64,000 bases of DNA from an uncultured Eggerthellaceae bacterium (GTDB lineage Bacteria; Actinomycetota; Coriobacteriia; Coriobacteriales; Eggerthellaceae), in contig CATKXW010000003.1 in the NCBI GenBank assembly GCA_949840905.1, positions 1 to 64,000 on the forward strand, given 5' to 3'. Each line of letters begins with the position of its first letter. Position 1 is the stretch's first letter. A model generated the notes under the pieces. The model was not told the DNA's origin and ran no database searches. It saw only the letters and a program-made list of their open reading frames with translations. Position numbers and translations under genes: made by a program. Shown here one piece after another: positions 1 through 7,704 of the stretch.

Positions 1-2
1 TG

Positions 3-29
3 GTTAATTGCATTCTTAACCTGGACACC
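3..29 (+). repeat. Left terminal inverted repeat of the IS30-like element
   Basis: It begins GTTAATTG and ends CTGGACACC. It matches the reverse complement of 1743-1769 with four mismatches. Confidence 0.8.
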
Positions 30-39
30 TAGGTGCGCC

Positions 40-61
40 CTGCAATCTTGAACTGGACACC
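40..61 (+). repeat. Internal copy of the IS end sequence
   Basis: The segment containing CTTGAACTGGACACC copies the inner part of the right terminal repeat almost exactly and lies in direct orientation just inside the left repeat. Further partial copies follow: GTCCAGATTGCC at 137-148 and again at 158-169 (21-bp period), and TTGAACTGGACA near 282. They may be extra transposase binding sites. Confidence 0.6.
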
Positions 62-349
62 TCTGTTTTTTCGCGCCTCGATCGAGGCGCGTCTTCTCGC
101 AATCGCGCATATCGGGCGCTTGCGGGCCGACCGTATGTCCAGATTGCCTTCAGTAACGTCCAGATTGCCACTTCAGAGCCGGCTCGCGCCGAGAAGACGG
201 CGGCGGCTCGGCTGACCGCCCGGAGAGGCCCGTCTTCGACGCTAGCGCACCTGCTCGCATCGCACCAGAGGGAACGGAACTTTTTGCAGCTTTGAACTGG
301 ACATCGGGAAAGGGGCGCCGATGCGCCTTCCCGGCCCCGCGCTTCGGTC

Positions 350-1663
350 TTAGAATTGATGTCGTGTACGCGCGAGGAGCTCAGGAGTCATGATCACCTC
401 ATCGGAGGGGATCTCCTCTATCCCGAGGTTCTCGAGCAGGCTTTGGGGCAGCGCGATCCTGGCGAGCTTCATCGGAGCTTGCCTTCGCGCTGCTCTTGGG
501 TAGCTGTTCACATGGCTGCAGATGAGCGCCATGTCCGCTTGCGTCAGCGAATCGATGCTCGTGCCCTTCGGCACGATCTTGCGGTATTCGACGTGGTTCC
601 TCTCGCAAGCGCCCTTCTGAGCCGGTTTCATCGGGTCGCAGTAGAAGACGCGGCAGCGCCTATGACCTTCCTCGATGGACGCCTCCATCCCTTCGTAGTT
701 CAAAAACTCCGAGCCGCGGTCGGTCAGGATGATGCCGAACACCTCGCCGAACTCCCCTTCGCAGTACGCTTCGAGCGCATCCATCGCGGCGATGACGCAT
801 GCCTGGGTCTTCGCCGGCAGAAGGACGTATATCTGGAACAGAAGCCTCGGGAAGTGCAGGGAGAGCACGGCTTTCCTATTCGAACGGGTGCCCTCTATGG
901 TGTCCATCTGCACGGTCGAGATGCGCTCTTGTTCGCCCAGAGCCTCCCAGTCGCTGTAGCGGCGCCCGGAAAGCGCCATCCGCGGTGAGCCCTTCTTCTC
1001 CTTTCTCCGTCTGTAGCGCACCTTCTTCGGCAACTCTATGTTCGCAAGCCCCATCACTCCTTTGTCCATGTAGGCGTAGAACGTCCTCACCGACACCGGC
1101 ATCTCGGCCCCATGCGCCGCCCATATGGCTTCTAGACTGTGGCCTTTCTCGAGGAGAGCGCGCACCTTGCCCACCATGGCCTCGAGCTCGGCCGGACGGC
1201 AGGCGATGCCCGCATGCGTGGTGGACGCGCGCATCTCGTGCTTTCTCTGCGCGTCGCGCGCGTAGTAGTAGGTCTTGCCGAACTCGCAGATAGCCCGCCT
1301 TAGGCAGAAGTTGCAGACGTAAGGCGGCTTCTCCAAGCGCGGGCATCTTCTCACGTCGAACTTCTTGCAGAAGCTGTAGCAGTCCTCGCTCAGGCATTTC
1401 TTGCAGAGCTTATCCGGGGTCGGACACGTCCCGCACACACCGCGTTCGATGCACGCCAGGTAATGGATGCATCGCCGCGACCCGTCGAAAAGGAAGTTCG
1501 CCTTCAGCTTCCACGTGCGGTTGCGTCGTATCTCGTTCGAGACCGTCGAGGGCGATACGTTCAGGCGCCTCGCTATCTCGCGAAAGGACGAACCGTGCTT
1601 GAGCATATCCTCTATGACGCATCTGTCGTCGTAGTCGAGATGCTTGCCCTTCTTCTTAGGCAT
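350..1663 (-). CDS. IS30-family transposase
   Basis: This 437-residue protein should catalyse transposition of the surrounding element. Residues 7-49 form an N-terminal helix-turn-helix typical of IS30 transposases. Residues 65-120 are Cys-rich with several CxxC pairs, probably a zinc-binding insert. The C-terminal half is an RNase-H-like DDE integrase: Asp254 in MDTIEG, Asp315 in LTDRGSEF, and a Glu in ERNHVEYRKIVPKG (354 or 359). The ERNH...PKG signature is characteristic of IS30. The start is the first Met (MPKKKGKHLDYD), with a purine-rich AGGAGGTCAT segment just upstream. The frame is intact, so the element may be active. Confidence 0.92.
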   Translation of the reverse strand: MPKKKGKHLDYDDRCVIEDMLKHGSSFREIARRLNVSPSTVSNEIRRNRTWKLKANFLFDGSRRCIHYLACIERGVCGTCPTPDKLCKKCLSEDCYSFCKKFDVRRCPRLEKPPYVCNFCLRRAICEFGKTYYYARDAQRKHEMRASTTHAGIACRPAELEAMVGKVRALLEKGHSLEAIWAAHGAEMPVSVRTFYAYMDKGVMGLANIELPKKVRYRRRKEKKGSPRMALSGRRYSDWEALGEQERISTVQMDTIEGTRSNRKAVLSLHFPRLLFQIYVLLPAKTQACVIAAMDALEAYCEGEFGEVFGIILTDRGSEFLNYEGMEASIEEGHRRCRVFYCDPMKPAQKGACERNHVEYRKIVPKGTSIDSLTQADMALICSHVNSYPRAARRQAPMKLARIALPQSLLENLGIEEIPSDEVIMTPELLARTRHQF

Positions 1664-1742
1664 ATGACCTCCTTCCCAAAGCGAGACCGGGAAGGGCTAT
1701 GCTCATGATAATGAGGTCGGTGTACTGAAGTTAATCTGGACG

Positions 1743-1769
1743 GGTGTCCAGTTCAAGATTTCAATTAAC
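1743..1769 (-). repeat. Right terminal inverted repeat of the IS30-like element
   Basis: It mirrors 3-29. Just inside, TCTGGACGGGTGTCCA (1735-1750) places two CTGGAC cores in opposite orientation. Confidence 0.8.
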
Positions 1770-1952
1770 AGTTGTGAAGATTTGGTTAGCCCCTCGAAGC
1801 CGCGCGCTCGGTCGGGCGGCGCGAAGGAGGAGGGGGGGTCGACCGTCAGGGCAAGAGCCTCTTCCCAAAGCGTTAACGTTCCAATATGCGATCGCCACGC
1901 GCCCACCATCTCTTACGGGCTGACCATGCTTTCTCGTCACCCCCATTGCTCT

Positions 1953-2108
1953 CTAGAACAAGGGGATCTCGCCGCGCAGGAACGCTTCGAGCGGGGCTTC
2001 ATTCGACCCCACGACAAGGCTCTTCATTCCTTTGAACGCTTTATGGAAGGCGTCTAAGCCACCTAGCTTCTTGATGTGACGCTCTTCAGTGCGATCGTCG
2101 AGCGGAGC
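1953..2108 (-). pseudogene. Possible truncated gene tail downstream of arsS
   Basis: After the arsS stop codon the same frame stays open to a TAG at 1953-1955. Its last 45 or so residues look like genuine protein (RHIKKLGGLDAFHKAFKGMK, then SLVVGSNEAPLEAFLRGEIP). No start codon with a ribosome site is visible, and the segment between this tail and arsS reads poorly. The simplest reading is the C-terminal remnant of a gene whose front part was lost, next to the IS30 insertion. The family was not recognised. The rest of the 1770-2183 gap shows nothing else. Confidence 0.3.
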
Positions 2109-2183
2109 GGAAGCAGCGAACCGAAGGAACCCGCGTGCAGGAACGCCTTCGGTTCGCTGGGGAGAAGAACGATGCCGATGCCC

Positions 2184-3191
2184 TTACGCTGTGGCACCTC
2201 CACAAGAAGAGCCCGCGCCAGCGGTGCAGCCGTAGCAGTGGTTGCCGAACGCGATCCTGCGTTCGAGCGAACGGCCGGGGTCGGTCGCCAGATCCGCGAC
2301 CGTCCCGCCATCGATGCAGGGCATCTCGGCTGCTTGGTTGAAGTCGCAATCGTAGAGCCGTCCATCGTAGCCGACGGATAACTGGGAGCGGCACATCATG
2401 GTAGGTACCGCTGCCGGATTGAACGCGTCCACCAACTTCTGCATGTATGCTCCGAGCTTCCCCTTCTTCTGAAGCGCGTTCGCGAAGCGTCCGTTCGGAT
2501 CGTTAGCGATAGCGAAGAGATGGTCGAAGACGATGCCGCATTCCTCGCCGAGCTGCTGCTTGTAATCATGCTCGAGGCCGGCTTGGTCACCCGGCAGGAA
2601 CATGCCGCCCGGGTTGTAGACCAGATCGAGCTCGAGCGTCCGGCCATCAGGGCCTGCGCCTTCGCCTTTGCCATAGCCCAGAGCGTTCAGGCGCCTGAGA
2701 CCTTCGATGATCGGATCGTACGTGCCCTCACCACGTTGCTTCTCGGCGTTCTTCTTCACGTAATGAGGGAGGCTCACGATGACCGTGATGCCCAGATCCG
2801 CCCACACCTCCGGCAAATGCGCGTATTCCGGCTCCTCCAAGATGACCAGATTGGAGCGGGTCATCACCTTCGCTCCGGTGGCGGCCGCCTCGCGAATGAG
2901 CCACTCGTAGTCGGGGTTCATCTCGGGCGCACCGCCCGTGATGTCGATGATGTCCATATCATGGTCGCGGACCACTTGCAGACACTGATCCATGGTCTCG
3001 CGCGACATCTTCTCGGTGCGAGCGGGGCCGGATTCCACATGACAGTGCTCGCAAGCAAGATTGCATCTCAACCCCACGTTCATCTGCAACGTGGAAAGAT
3101 GATCATCGGTGCGTTCGCATTCGCCCACGCGGTCGATGAACGGAGGGAGCCCCGTCATCACCTTTCGGGCTTCCGCATCGAGCTTCGCCAT
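2184..3191 (-). CDS. arsS: Arsenosugar biosynthesis-type radical SAM protein (ArsS family)
   Basis: This 335-residue protein is a radical SAM enzyme. Cys43-x3-Cys47-x2-Cys50 (CNLACEHC) binds the catalytic [4Fe-4S] cluster, and ITGGAPEMN follows as the SAM-binding strand. The C-terminal Cys-rich tail (HCYGCTAGAGSSCGG) is the family hallmark; some relatives have selenocysteine at this position, but here the codon is TGT. ArsS proteins are named for a proposed role in arsenosugar synthesis, and their reaction in anaerobes is not settled. The stop of the upstream AhpD-like gene (3193) is one base from this start, so the two are co-translated. Members often co-occur with a peroxidase-like partner, as here. 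Confidence 0.85.
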   Translation of the reverse strand: MAKLDAEARKVMTGLPPFIDRVGECERTDDHLSTLQMNVGLRCNLACEHCHVESGPARTEKMSRETMDQCLQVVRDHDMDIIDITGGAPEMNPDYEWLIREAAATGAKVMTRSNLVILEEPEYAHLPEVWADLGITVIVSLPHYVKKNAEKQRGEGTYDPIIEGLRRLNALGYGKGEGAGPDGRTLELDLVYNPGGMFLPGDQAGLEHDYKQQLGEECGIVFDHLFAIANDPNGRFANALQKKGKLGAYMQKLVDAFNPAAVPTMMCRSQLSVGYDGRLYDCDFNQAAEMPCIDGGTVADLATDPGRSLERRIAFGNHCYGCTAGAGSSCGGATA

Positions 3192-3192
3192 G

Positions 3193-3525
3193 CTAGAGCT
3201 CCATGTCCGCGACGATCTTCTTCATCTGCACGCCATGAGCCAACGCCGCACCGCCGCGTATAGCGCAAGCCACGTGGAACGCCTCGGTCATCTGCTCTTC
3301 GGTAACGCCCTTCTCCAAGCACGAATTGGTGTAGGAATCGATGCAGTACGGGCACTGCACGGTGGCGGCCACCGCCAGCGCGATGAGCGCCTTCTCGCGG
3401 GCCGTCAGCGCACCGCCCTCGAACACCGTGCCGTAGTAGCCCATGAACTTCTCCCACAGCTCGGGAGCTTCCTCGCCCATGGTCGAGAACTTGGCCAAGC
3501 CTTCCGGATCGTAATAGGTCTCCAT
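3193..3525 (-). CDS. Arsenosugar-associated AhpD-like carboxymuconolactone decarboxylase family protein
   Basis: This 110-residue protein has the compact all-helical AhpD fold, with the redox motif CPYCIDSYT (two Cys three residues apart) and a following His in EAFHVACAIRGG. AhpD-type CxxC proteins act as disulfide reductases or peroxidase partners. This small version is the usual companion of ArsS. A ribosome site (GAGAGGTGC) sits just before the Met. It is the first gene of the pair and is immediately followed by arsS. Confidence 0.85.
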   Translation of the reverse strand: METYYDPEGLAKFSTMGEEAPELWEKFMGYYGTVFEGGALTAREKALIALAVAATVQCPYCIDSYTNSCLEKGVTEEQMTEAFHVACAIRGGAALAHGVQMKKIVADMEL

Positions 3526-3565
3526 GCACCTCTCCTCTGTTGATCGGTGATTTTATGAGCATAGA

Positions 3566-3591
3566 TTTAGTCTAATAGTTGTTTTAGTCTA
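3566..3591. promoter_or_regulatory. Direct-repeat element upstream of the arsS pair
   Basis: TTTAGTCTA occurs at 3566-3574 and exactly again at 3583-3591, a 17-bp period, in an AT-rich stretch 41-66 bp before the AhpD-like start. The spacing could fit an operator for a dimeric regulator overlapping the promoter. A similar core (TAGTCTAT) lies in front of the LysR gene at 20679. Confidence 0.4.
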
Positions 3592-3765
3592 CTACAAGAT
3601 GATAATGCGAACCGATGCATATATGACGTAGCCGGTCCGACTCAGTTGGCACCAGCGCGCCCGAAGCACCTCACGCGAACGGGTTCACCTTGCCTCATGA
3701 CAACGGAGCTCTTCCCCTTACCTCCTTCTTTCTATGGATCGACCAGGGGAAAGAGGGGGATTTCT

Positions 3766-3900
3766 ATGGAGTTGACCATTCGTGCCTTAGAGCTCGTCAC
3801 CGCTCTCATGAGCCTTGCATCCGTGGCAGTAGAAACGCCCCATTCCGGGGCGCGAGGCAAAAAGGAGGCAGAAGCGGAACTTCTGGCTCTTCGGTCATGA
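3766..3900 (+). CDS. Possible small ORF, 44 residues
   Basis: An ATG preceded by GAGGGGGA opens a 44-codon frame that starts MELTIRALELVTALMSLASV, a single hydrophobic helix, followed by a charged tail. No family is recognised. It lies in the roughly 440-bp gap between the arsS pair and the oxidoreductase operon, in which nothing else is evident. It could be a small membrane peptide or chance. Confidence 0.22.
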   Translation: MELTIRALELVTALMSLASVAVETPHSGARGKKEAEAELLALRS

Positions 3901-3964
3901 ACCGTTACCTACGATCACCACAAGCGCTTCTGGCTGCCGGCATATCGCAGCTCTACCTCTATGC

Positions 3965-4870
3965 TCACGAACTCTCGCAGCTGCACCGTTGGCGCAGGCG
4001 CTGCCAGACCTGATCGCGATGAGCCTCGATGGTGACGATATCAGCATCAGTGAGGGCACGATAGCGGGACTGCGAGCGCAGGTGGTCGGCCACCGACGCG
4101 AACCGCCCGGGGTCGCGATTCAAGGTGAAGCGACCATCTTCGTATTCGGCGAGATACCACAGACCGCAATCGACGATGCCCTTGCCCAGGGCGATGGTGT
4201 CAGATGAGGGAAAGCCCCAGCCGACCGGGCACGGTGCCATCACGTGGATGAAGCGGGTGCCACGGATATCGCGCGCCTTTTCCACTTTCTTCAGAAGATC
4301 GTTGGGATAGCCGATCGAAGCGGTGGCCGCATAGGGGATGCCCTGGGCCGCCACCATGGCGAACAGGTCCTTCTTGCCCGTGACGCACCCCGGATGAGAA
4401 GGACCGGCCGGGGTCGTGGTGGTGCTGGCGCCGAAGGGCGTCTCGCTGGAGCGCTGGATGCCGGTGTTCATGTAGGCTTCGTTGTCATAGCAGAAGTACA
4501 GCACGTCATCGTTGCGGTCGATGGCGCCGCTGAGCGCTTGCAGGCCGATGTCGGCCGTCCCGCCGTCTCCTGCGAAGCCCACCACGGTGCAGCCGTCAGG
4601 TTTGATGCCCTGGGCGCGCAGCCCTGCCTCGATGCCCGACAGCACCGAAGCCGTCGCCGCGAACGGCGTGATCATGGCATTGTTCGCGAAGGCGAGCTGC
4701 GGGAAGTTGAACCCGGTGGCGCTCATGCAACCGGCCGGCAATGCCGCAACGGCATCTTTACCGAGCACCTTGAGCGCCTGGCGCACCACCAGCGCGCCAC
4801 CGCAGCCAGGACACGCCTTATGGCCATAGAAGAGCTCATCGTCGCTCATCGTGCGCGCGTTCACGCTCAT
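3965..4870 (-). CDS. porB: 2-oxoacid:ferredoxin oxidoreductase, beta subunit (TPP-binding)
   Basis: This 301-residue protein carries the thiamine-pyrophosphate site of a pyruvate or branched/aromatic 2-oxoacid:ferredoxin oxidoreductase. Near the N-terminus GHKACPGCGGA gives cluster-ligand Cys residues. FAGDGGTADIGLQALSGAI followed by YDNEAYMNTG is the classical TPP/Mg motif. Its ATG overlaps the stop of the alpha-subunit gene by 4 bp. With the gamma-delta and alpha genes it completes the enzyme that decarboxylates a 2-oxoacid to acyl-CoA with reduction of ferredoxin. The nearby CoA ligase suggests an aromatic or branched-chain substrate rather than pyruvate, but this is inference. Confidence 0.9.
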   Translation of the reverse strand: MSVNARTMSDDELFYGHKACPGCGGALVVRQALKVLGKDAVAALPAGCMSATGFNFPQLAFANNAMITPFAATASVLSGIEAGLRAQGIKPDGCTVVGFAGDGGTADIGLQALSGAIDRNDDVLYFCYDNEAYMNTGIQRSSETPFGASTTTTPAGPSHPGCVTGKKDLFAMVAAQGIPYAATASIGYPNDLLKKVEKARDIRGTRFIHVMAPCPVGWGFPSSDTIALGKGIVDCGLWYLAEYEDGRFTLNRDPGRFASVADHLRSQSRYRALTDADIVTIEAHRDQVWQRLRQRCSCESS

Positions 4871-6039
4871 GCCGCACCTCCTAGGAACATAACGGGATCG
4901 ACGTACTGCTCGCCTGCTGCGGCCCGTTCCAGCTCAGCGAACGCATCGCGGATCTGCTCACGCGTGATATCATCACCGCCCAAGCCTCCGATGAAGTCGC
5001 GCACGGGCGGCACCGATCCGCGCCGCGCCAGAGCTGACAGCACGTTCGTGAACACGGTACCTTCCGCACCGTAGGAGATATCCTTTTCCAGCACGCCCAC
5101 GGCGGATGCGCCGCGAAGCGCCTCGGCGATGGCCGCCGCCGGGAACGGGCGCATGTAGCGGATGCGCAGCAGTCCCACCGGCCGACCCTCGGCGCGTAGC
5201 TCATCCACCACATCGCGCACGAGTCCCGCGATGGAGCCCAACGTGACGAGCACCGTTTCCGCGTCGTCGCAGCGATAAGCCTCCACCAGCCCTGGATAGC
5301 GCCGCCCGAACCGCGCGGCGAACCGCTCTTCTACCTCGTCGATGACCGACTCGGCAGCCACCATGTCGCGATGGTGGGCATGAGCATAGTAGCGGTTGAA
5401 CTCCGGACCAGCGGAATACCCGAGGCTGACGGGATGGTCGAAGTCGAACTTGTTGGCCGTCACGTAAGGCGGCAAGAACTCGTCAGCTGCAGCTTGGTCG
5501 GGCACGTCAACGGGCTCGTAGGTATGGGTGAGCGCGAAGCCGTCGAGATTCACCATGAACGGCAACGACACCCGCGAATCCTCCGCGATGGCGAAGGCCA
5601 TCAGTGCCGCATCGAGCGCCTCTTGGTTATCCTGCACGTACAGCTGGATCCAACCATGATCGAGCAACGCCAGAGAGTCGCGCTGATCCCCATAGATGTT
5701 CCACGGCAGCGCCAGAGCGCGGTTCGCGTTCATCATGACCACGGGGAAACGTCCGCCTGCTACATAGGTAAGGCATTCCGCCATGTAGAGCAGCCCTTGG
5801 GAGGACGTGGCCGTGAAGGTGCGCGCGCCAGTGGCAGAGGCCCCCATGGCCGCCGACAGCGCCGAGTGCTCCGATTCCACATGCAAGTACTCCGCCTGCA
5901 AGCGACCGTCCTCCACCATGGAAGAGAGCGCTTCCACCACCGTGGTCTGCGGCGTGATGGGATAGGCGCTTATCACGTGCGGCCGCGCCAGGCGCACCCC
6001 TTCAGCGAACGCATCATTGCCGGATATGAAGCGCCTCAT
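4867..6039 (-). CDS. porA: 2-oxoacid:ferredoxin oxidoreductase, alpha subunit
   Basis: This 390-residue protein begins MRRFISGNDAFAEGVRLARP and contains the PorA pyrimidine-binding domain (ISAYPITPQTTVVEALSSM, EYLHVESEHSALSAAMGAS, ATSSQGLLYMAE) and a C-terminal domain II (VLVTLGSIAGLVRDVVDELR, RIRYMRPFP). The same frame is open far upstream, but that part is antiparallel or out-of-frame to the gamma-delta gene. The start chosen gives a normal PorA N-terminus and a 26-bp overlap with the preceding gene. It is the substrate-binding half of the enzyme. Confidence 0.9.
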   Translation of the reverse strand: MRRFISGNDAFAEGVRLARPHVISAYPITPQTTVVEALSSMVEDGRLQAEYLHVESEHSALSAAMGASATGARTFTATSSQGLLYMAECLTYVAGGRFPVVMMNANRALALPWNIYGDQRDSLALLDHGWIQLYVQDNQEALDAALMAFAIAEDSRVSLPFMVNLDGFALTHTYEPVDVPDQAAADEFLPPYVTANKFDFDHPVSLGYSAGPEFNRYYAHAHHRDMVAAESVIDEVEERFAARFGRRYPGLVEAYRCDDAETVLVTLGSIAGLVRDVVDELRAEGRPVGLLRIRYMRPFPAAAIAEALRGASAVGVLEKDISYGAEGTVFTNVLSALARRGSVPPVRDFIGGLGGDDITREQIRDAFAELERAAAGEQYVDPVMFLGGAA

Positions 6040-6982
6040 CGCGCCCCCCTCCTTCTTCGACCATGGCGATGCAGTGCGCAGGACACGCCTTCGCGCAGAT
6101 GCCGCAGCCTTTGCAGAAGTCGTAGTCGATCGCAACCGTGGACGACGAGCCGGCACCAGGCTGCTTGTAGATGGTGCCATCAGGGCAGAGCAGATAGCAG
6201 TTGAAGCAACCGGTGCACGCCTGCTGGTCCACCAGGGGCCGCAGTGAGCGCCAGCCCGCGTTCTTCGACACCAAATGGCCCCCTTGGAAGCAGGTGGAAC
6301 GCGCGAACCGTTCGGGAGCGACCGTGAGCTCTTGAAGCTGCGGGATGATGCGCGCGGGCGGCTCCGCAGAAACGACGGAGGAAGCTTCGCGCTCCTTCTC
6401 GCCGGACGCCCCCTCGATGGGAGCAGCCTCGCTGCAACAGGGAAGAGCATCAGCTCTCGCTCGGCCTGCCACCAGATCGTAGGCAGCCCGCACCACTGCG
6501 ATGTTGCGCTCGTGCAGCTTGGCAGGCATAGTAGCGCGAATACCCTCTTCCACGTTCTCGAGGGTGACCGCATCGCACAGCGCAGCGATAGCACCGAGGA
6601 AGACGGTGTTCGGAATAGCGCGCCCGAGGATGTCGGCAGCCAGCCCGCTGCCATCCACCGTCACCACGCGCGCATCAGGATGGGCGACCTTGCTGTTCAG
6701 CAGCACCACGCCGCCTTCTGCCAGCTCATCTTCCCATCCATCAGCAAAGAGGGTGTCATCCAGATACACGACGATGGCCGCCCGGCGCGAGGCCGAGCGG
6801 TCACCGATGGGCCGCGCAGCTATCTTGGTGTAAGCGCGCATGGGCGCGCCGCGGCGTTCAGGGCCGAAGGTGGGAAAGGCCAGCGCGAAGGTATCGGGGT
6901 CCGCCGAAGCCGCTGCTCCCAGCACTCGCGCCGCCGTGAACGCTCCTTGACCGCCACGGGCATGCCAGATGACTTCCAGCAC
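6014..6982 (-). CDS. 2-oxoacid:ferredoxin oxidoreductase, fused gamma and delta subunits
   Basis: In this 322-residue protein, residues 1-185 form the gamma domain (HARGGQGAFTAARVLGAAA, with CoA-handling motifs FPTFGPERRGAPMRAY). A roughly 50-residue linker rich in Ala, Glu and Ser follows. The C-terminus carries two [4Fe-4S] ferredoxin motifs, CTGCFNCYLLCPDG and CKGCGICAKACPAHC. Gamma and delta are often separate genes, so this is a fusion. It should pass electrons from the TPP centre to ferredoxin. It overlaps the alpha gene and follows the LysR-like effector-domain gene after 34 bp. Confidence 0.88.
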   Translation of the reverse strand: MLEVIWHARGGQGAFTAARVLGAAASADPDTFALAFPTFGPERRGAPMRAYTKIAARPIGDRSASRRAAIVVYLDDTLFADGWEDELAEGGVVLLNSKVAHPDARVVTVDGSGLAADILGRAIPNTVFLGAIAALCDAVTLENVEEGIRATMPAKLHERNIAVVRAAYDLVAGRARADALPCCSEAAPIEGASGEKEREASSVVSAEPPARIIPQLQELTVAPERFARSTCFQGGHLVSKNAGWRSLRPLVDQQACTGCFNCYLLCPDGTIYKQPGAGSSSTVAIDYDFCKGCGICAKACPAHCIAMVEEGGGRDEALHIRQ

Positions 6983-7016
6983 CTGCGCCCCCTTTCCGCG
7001 AAAGCTCGCCCAGGCC

Positions 7017-7673
7017 CTAGTCGACGTAGAAGCTCAGGTTCTTCTTCAAGTGACCGACGAAGCGCTCGCCGACGTCGGTCAGCTGCGCGCCCCGCTTCGT
7101 GATGTAACCGAGATGCAGCACCACATCGGTCTGCAACGGGATGGTGGTGAGAGCTGTGCCATCGGTGATGCCGACGAAGATGCCGCTGGTCACAGTATAG
7201 CCGTTCAGGGCCATGATGAGCTCGCTCAGCGTGGCGCGGTCGGTGGTGATGACACGCTTGGCGCGGGGCACCTCGGCCAGAGCCTCCTCATAGAACTGGG
7301 TGGGCGCGCCAGGTCCCTGGTCGAAGAAAACGTACGGATAATCGGCCAGCTGATCGAGACTCAAGCTCTTCGCGTTGATGAACGGGTGGGTGATCGGCAG
7401 CGCCACGCGCGGAGCCGAGGTAGCCAGCTCGTGGAACTCCAAGCCAGCGGCGGCCAAATCAGCCTCTAGCGCCTCTTTGGTGCTCGACACTTCCACCAGC
7501 ACGCCCAGATCGGCATCGCCTGACACCACATCGTCCATCACGCCGCGCGTGGAGCGGTCGCGCAACGCATAACAGTAGCTGTCGCCGCCGAGCGCCAGGA
7601 TGGTCTGAGCGAACGCAGGCACGTTGAACAGGTAATGCTGACCGGAAACCGCGAAATCAACTTTAGTCGCCAT
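7017..7673 (-). CDS. LysR-type effector-binding domain protein without DNA-binding domain
   Basis: The 218-residue product (MATKVDFAVSGQHYLFNVPA...) resembles the periplasmic-binding-like ligand domain of LysR regulators: GVMDDVVSGDADLGVLVEVS, then LPITHPFI, then FVGITDGTAL. There is no helix-turn-helix in this frame or immediately upstream. The frame is open further 5', but that part overlaps the CoA-ligase gene. The ATG chosen leaves a 31-bp gap and has AAAGGACGG upstream. Lying between a CoA ligase and an oxidoreductase, it may bind their 2-oxoacid or aryl substrate, as a sensor, co-regulator or chaperone. This role is inferred from position only. Confidence 0.7.
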   Translation of the reverse strand: MATKVDFAVSGQHYLFNVPAFAQTILALGGDSYCYALRDRSTRGVMDDVVSGDADLGVLVEVSSTKEALEADLAAAGLEFHELATSAPRVALPITHPFINAKSLSLDQLADYPYVFFDQGPGAPTQFYEEALAEVPRAKRVITTDRATLSELIMALNGYTVTSGIFVGITDGTALTTIPLQTDVVLHLGYITKRGAQLTDVGERFVGHLKKNLSFYVD

Positions 7674-7704
7674 GGGAGGGGTCCGTCCTTTCAGGGAAGA
7701 GGGA

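Larger units (their letters stand above)
3..1769 (-). mobile_element. IS30-family insertion sequence, apparently complete
   Basis: A single transposase gene lies between two imperfect terminal inverted repeats of 27 bp (3-29 and 1743-1769, 23 of 27 positions matching). IS30 elements carry one transposase and imperfect repeats of about this size. The left flank is only two bases long in the window, so a target duplication cannot be tested. Extra copies of the repeat core lie inside the left end. The element sits next to what looks like a truncated gene tail (1953-2108). Confidence 0.85.

Noticed and set aside
2184-2240. Selenocysteine in the ArsS C-terminus
   Set aside because: The tail codons are TGC/TGT (Cys) and the stop is TAA; no in-frame TGA is present.
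6040-6654. N-terminal extension of the alpha subunit frame
   Set aside because: This part is out of frame with the gamma-delta gene that occupies the same bases and encodes recognised motifs; the extension reads as low-complexity sequence.
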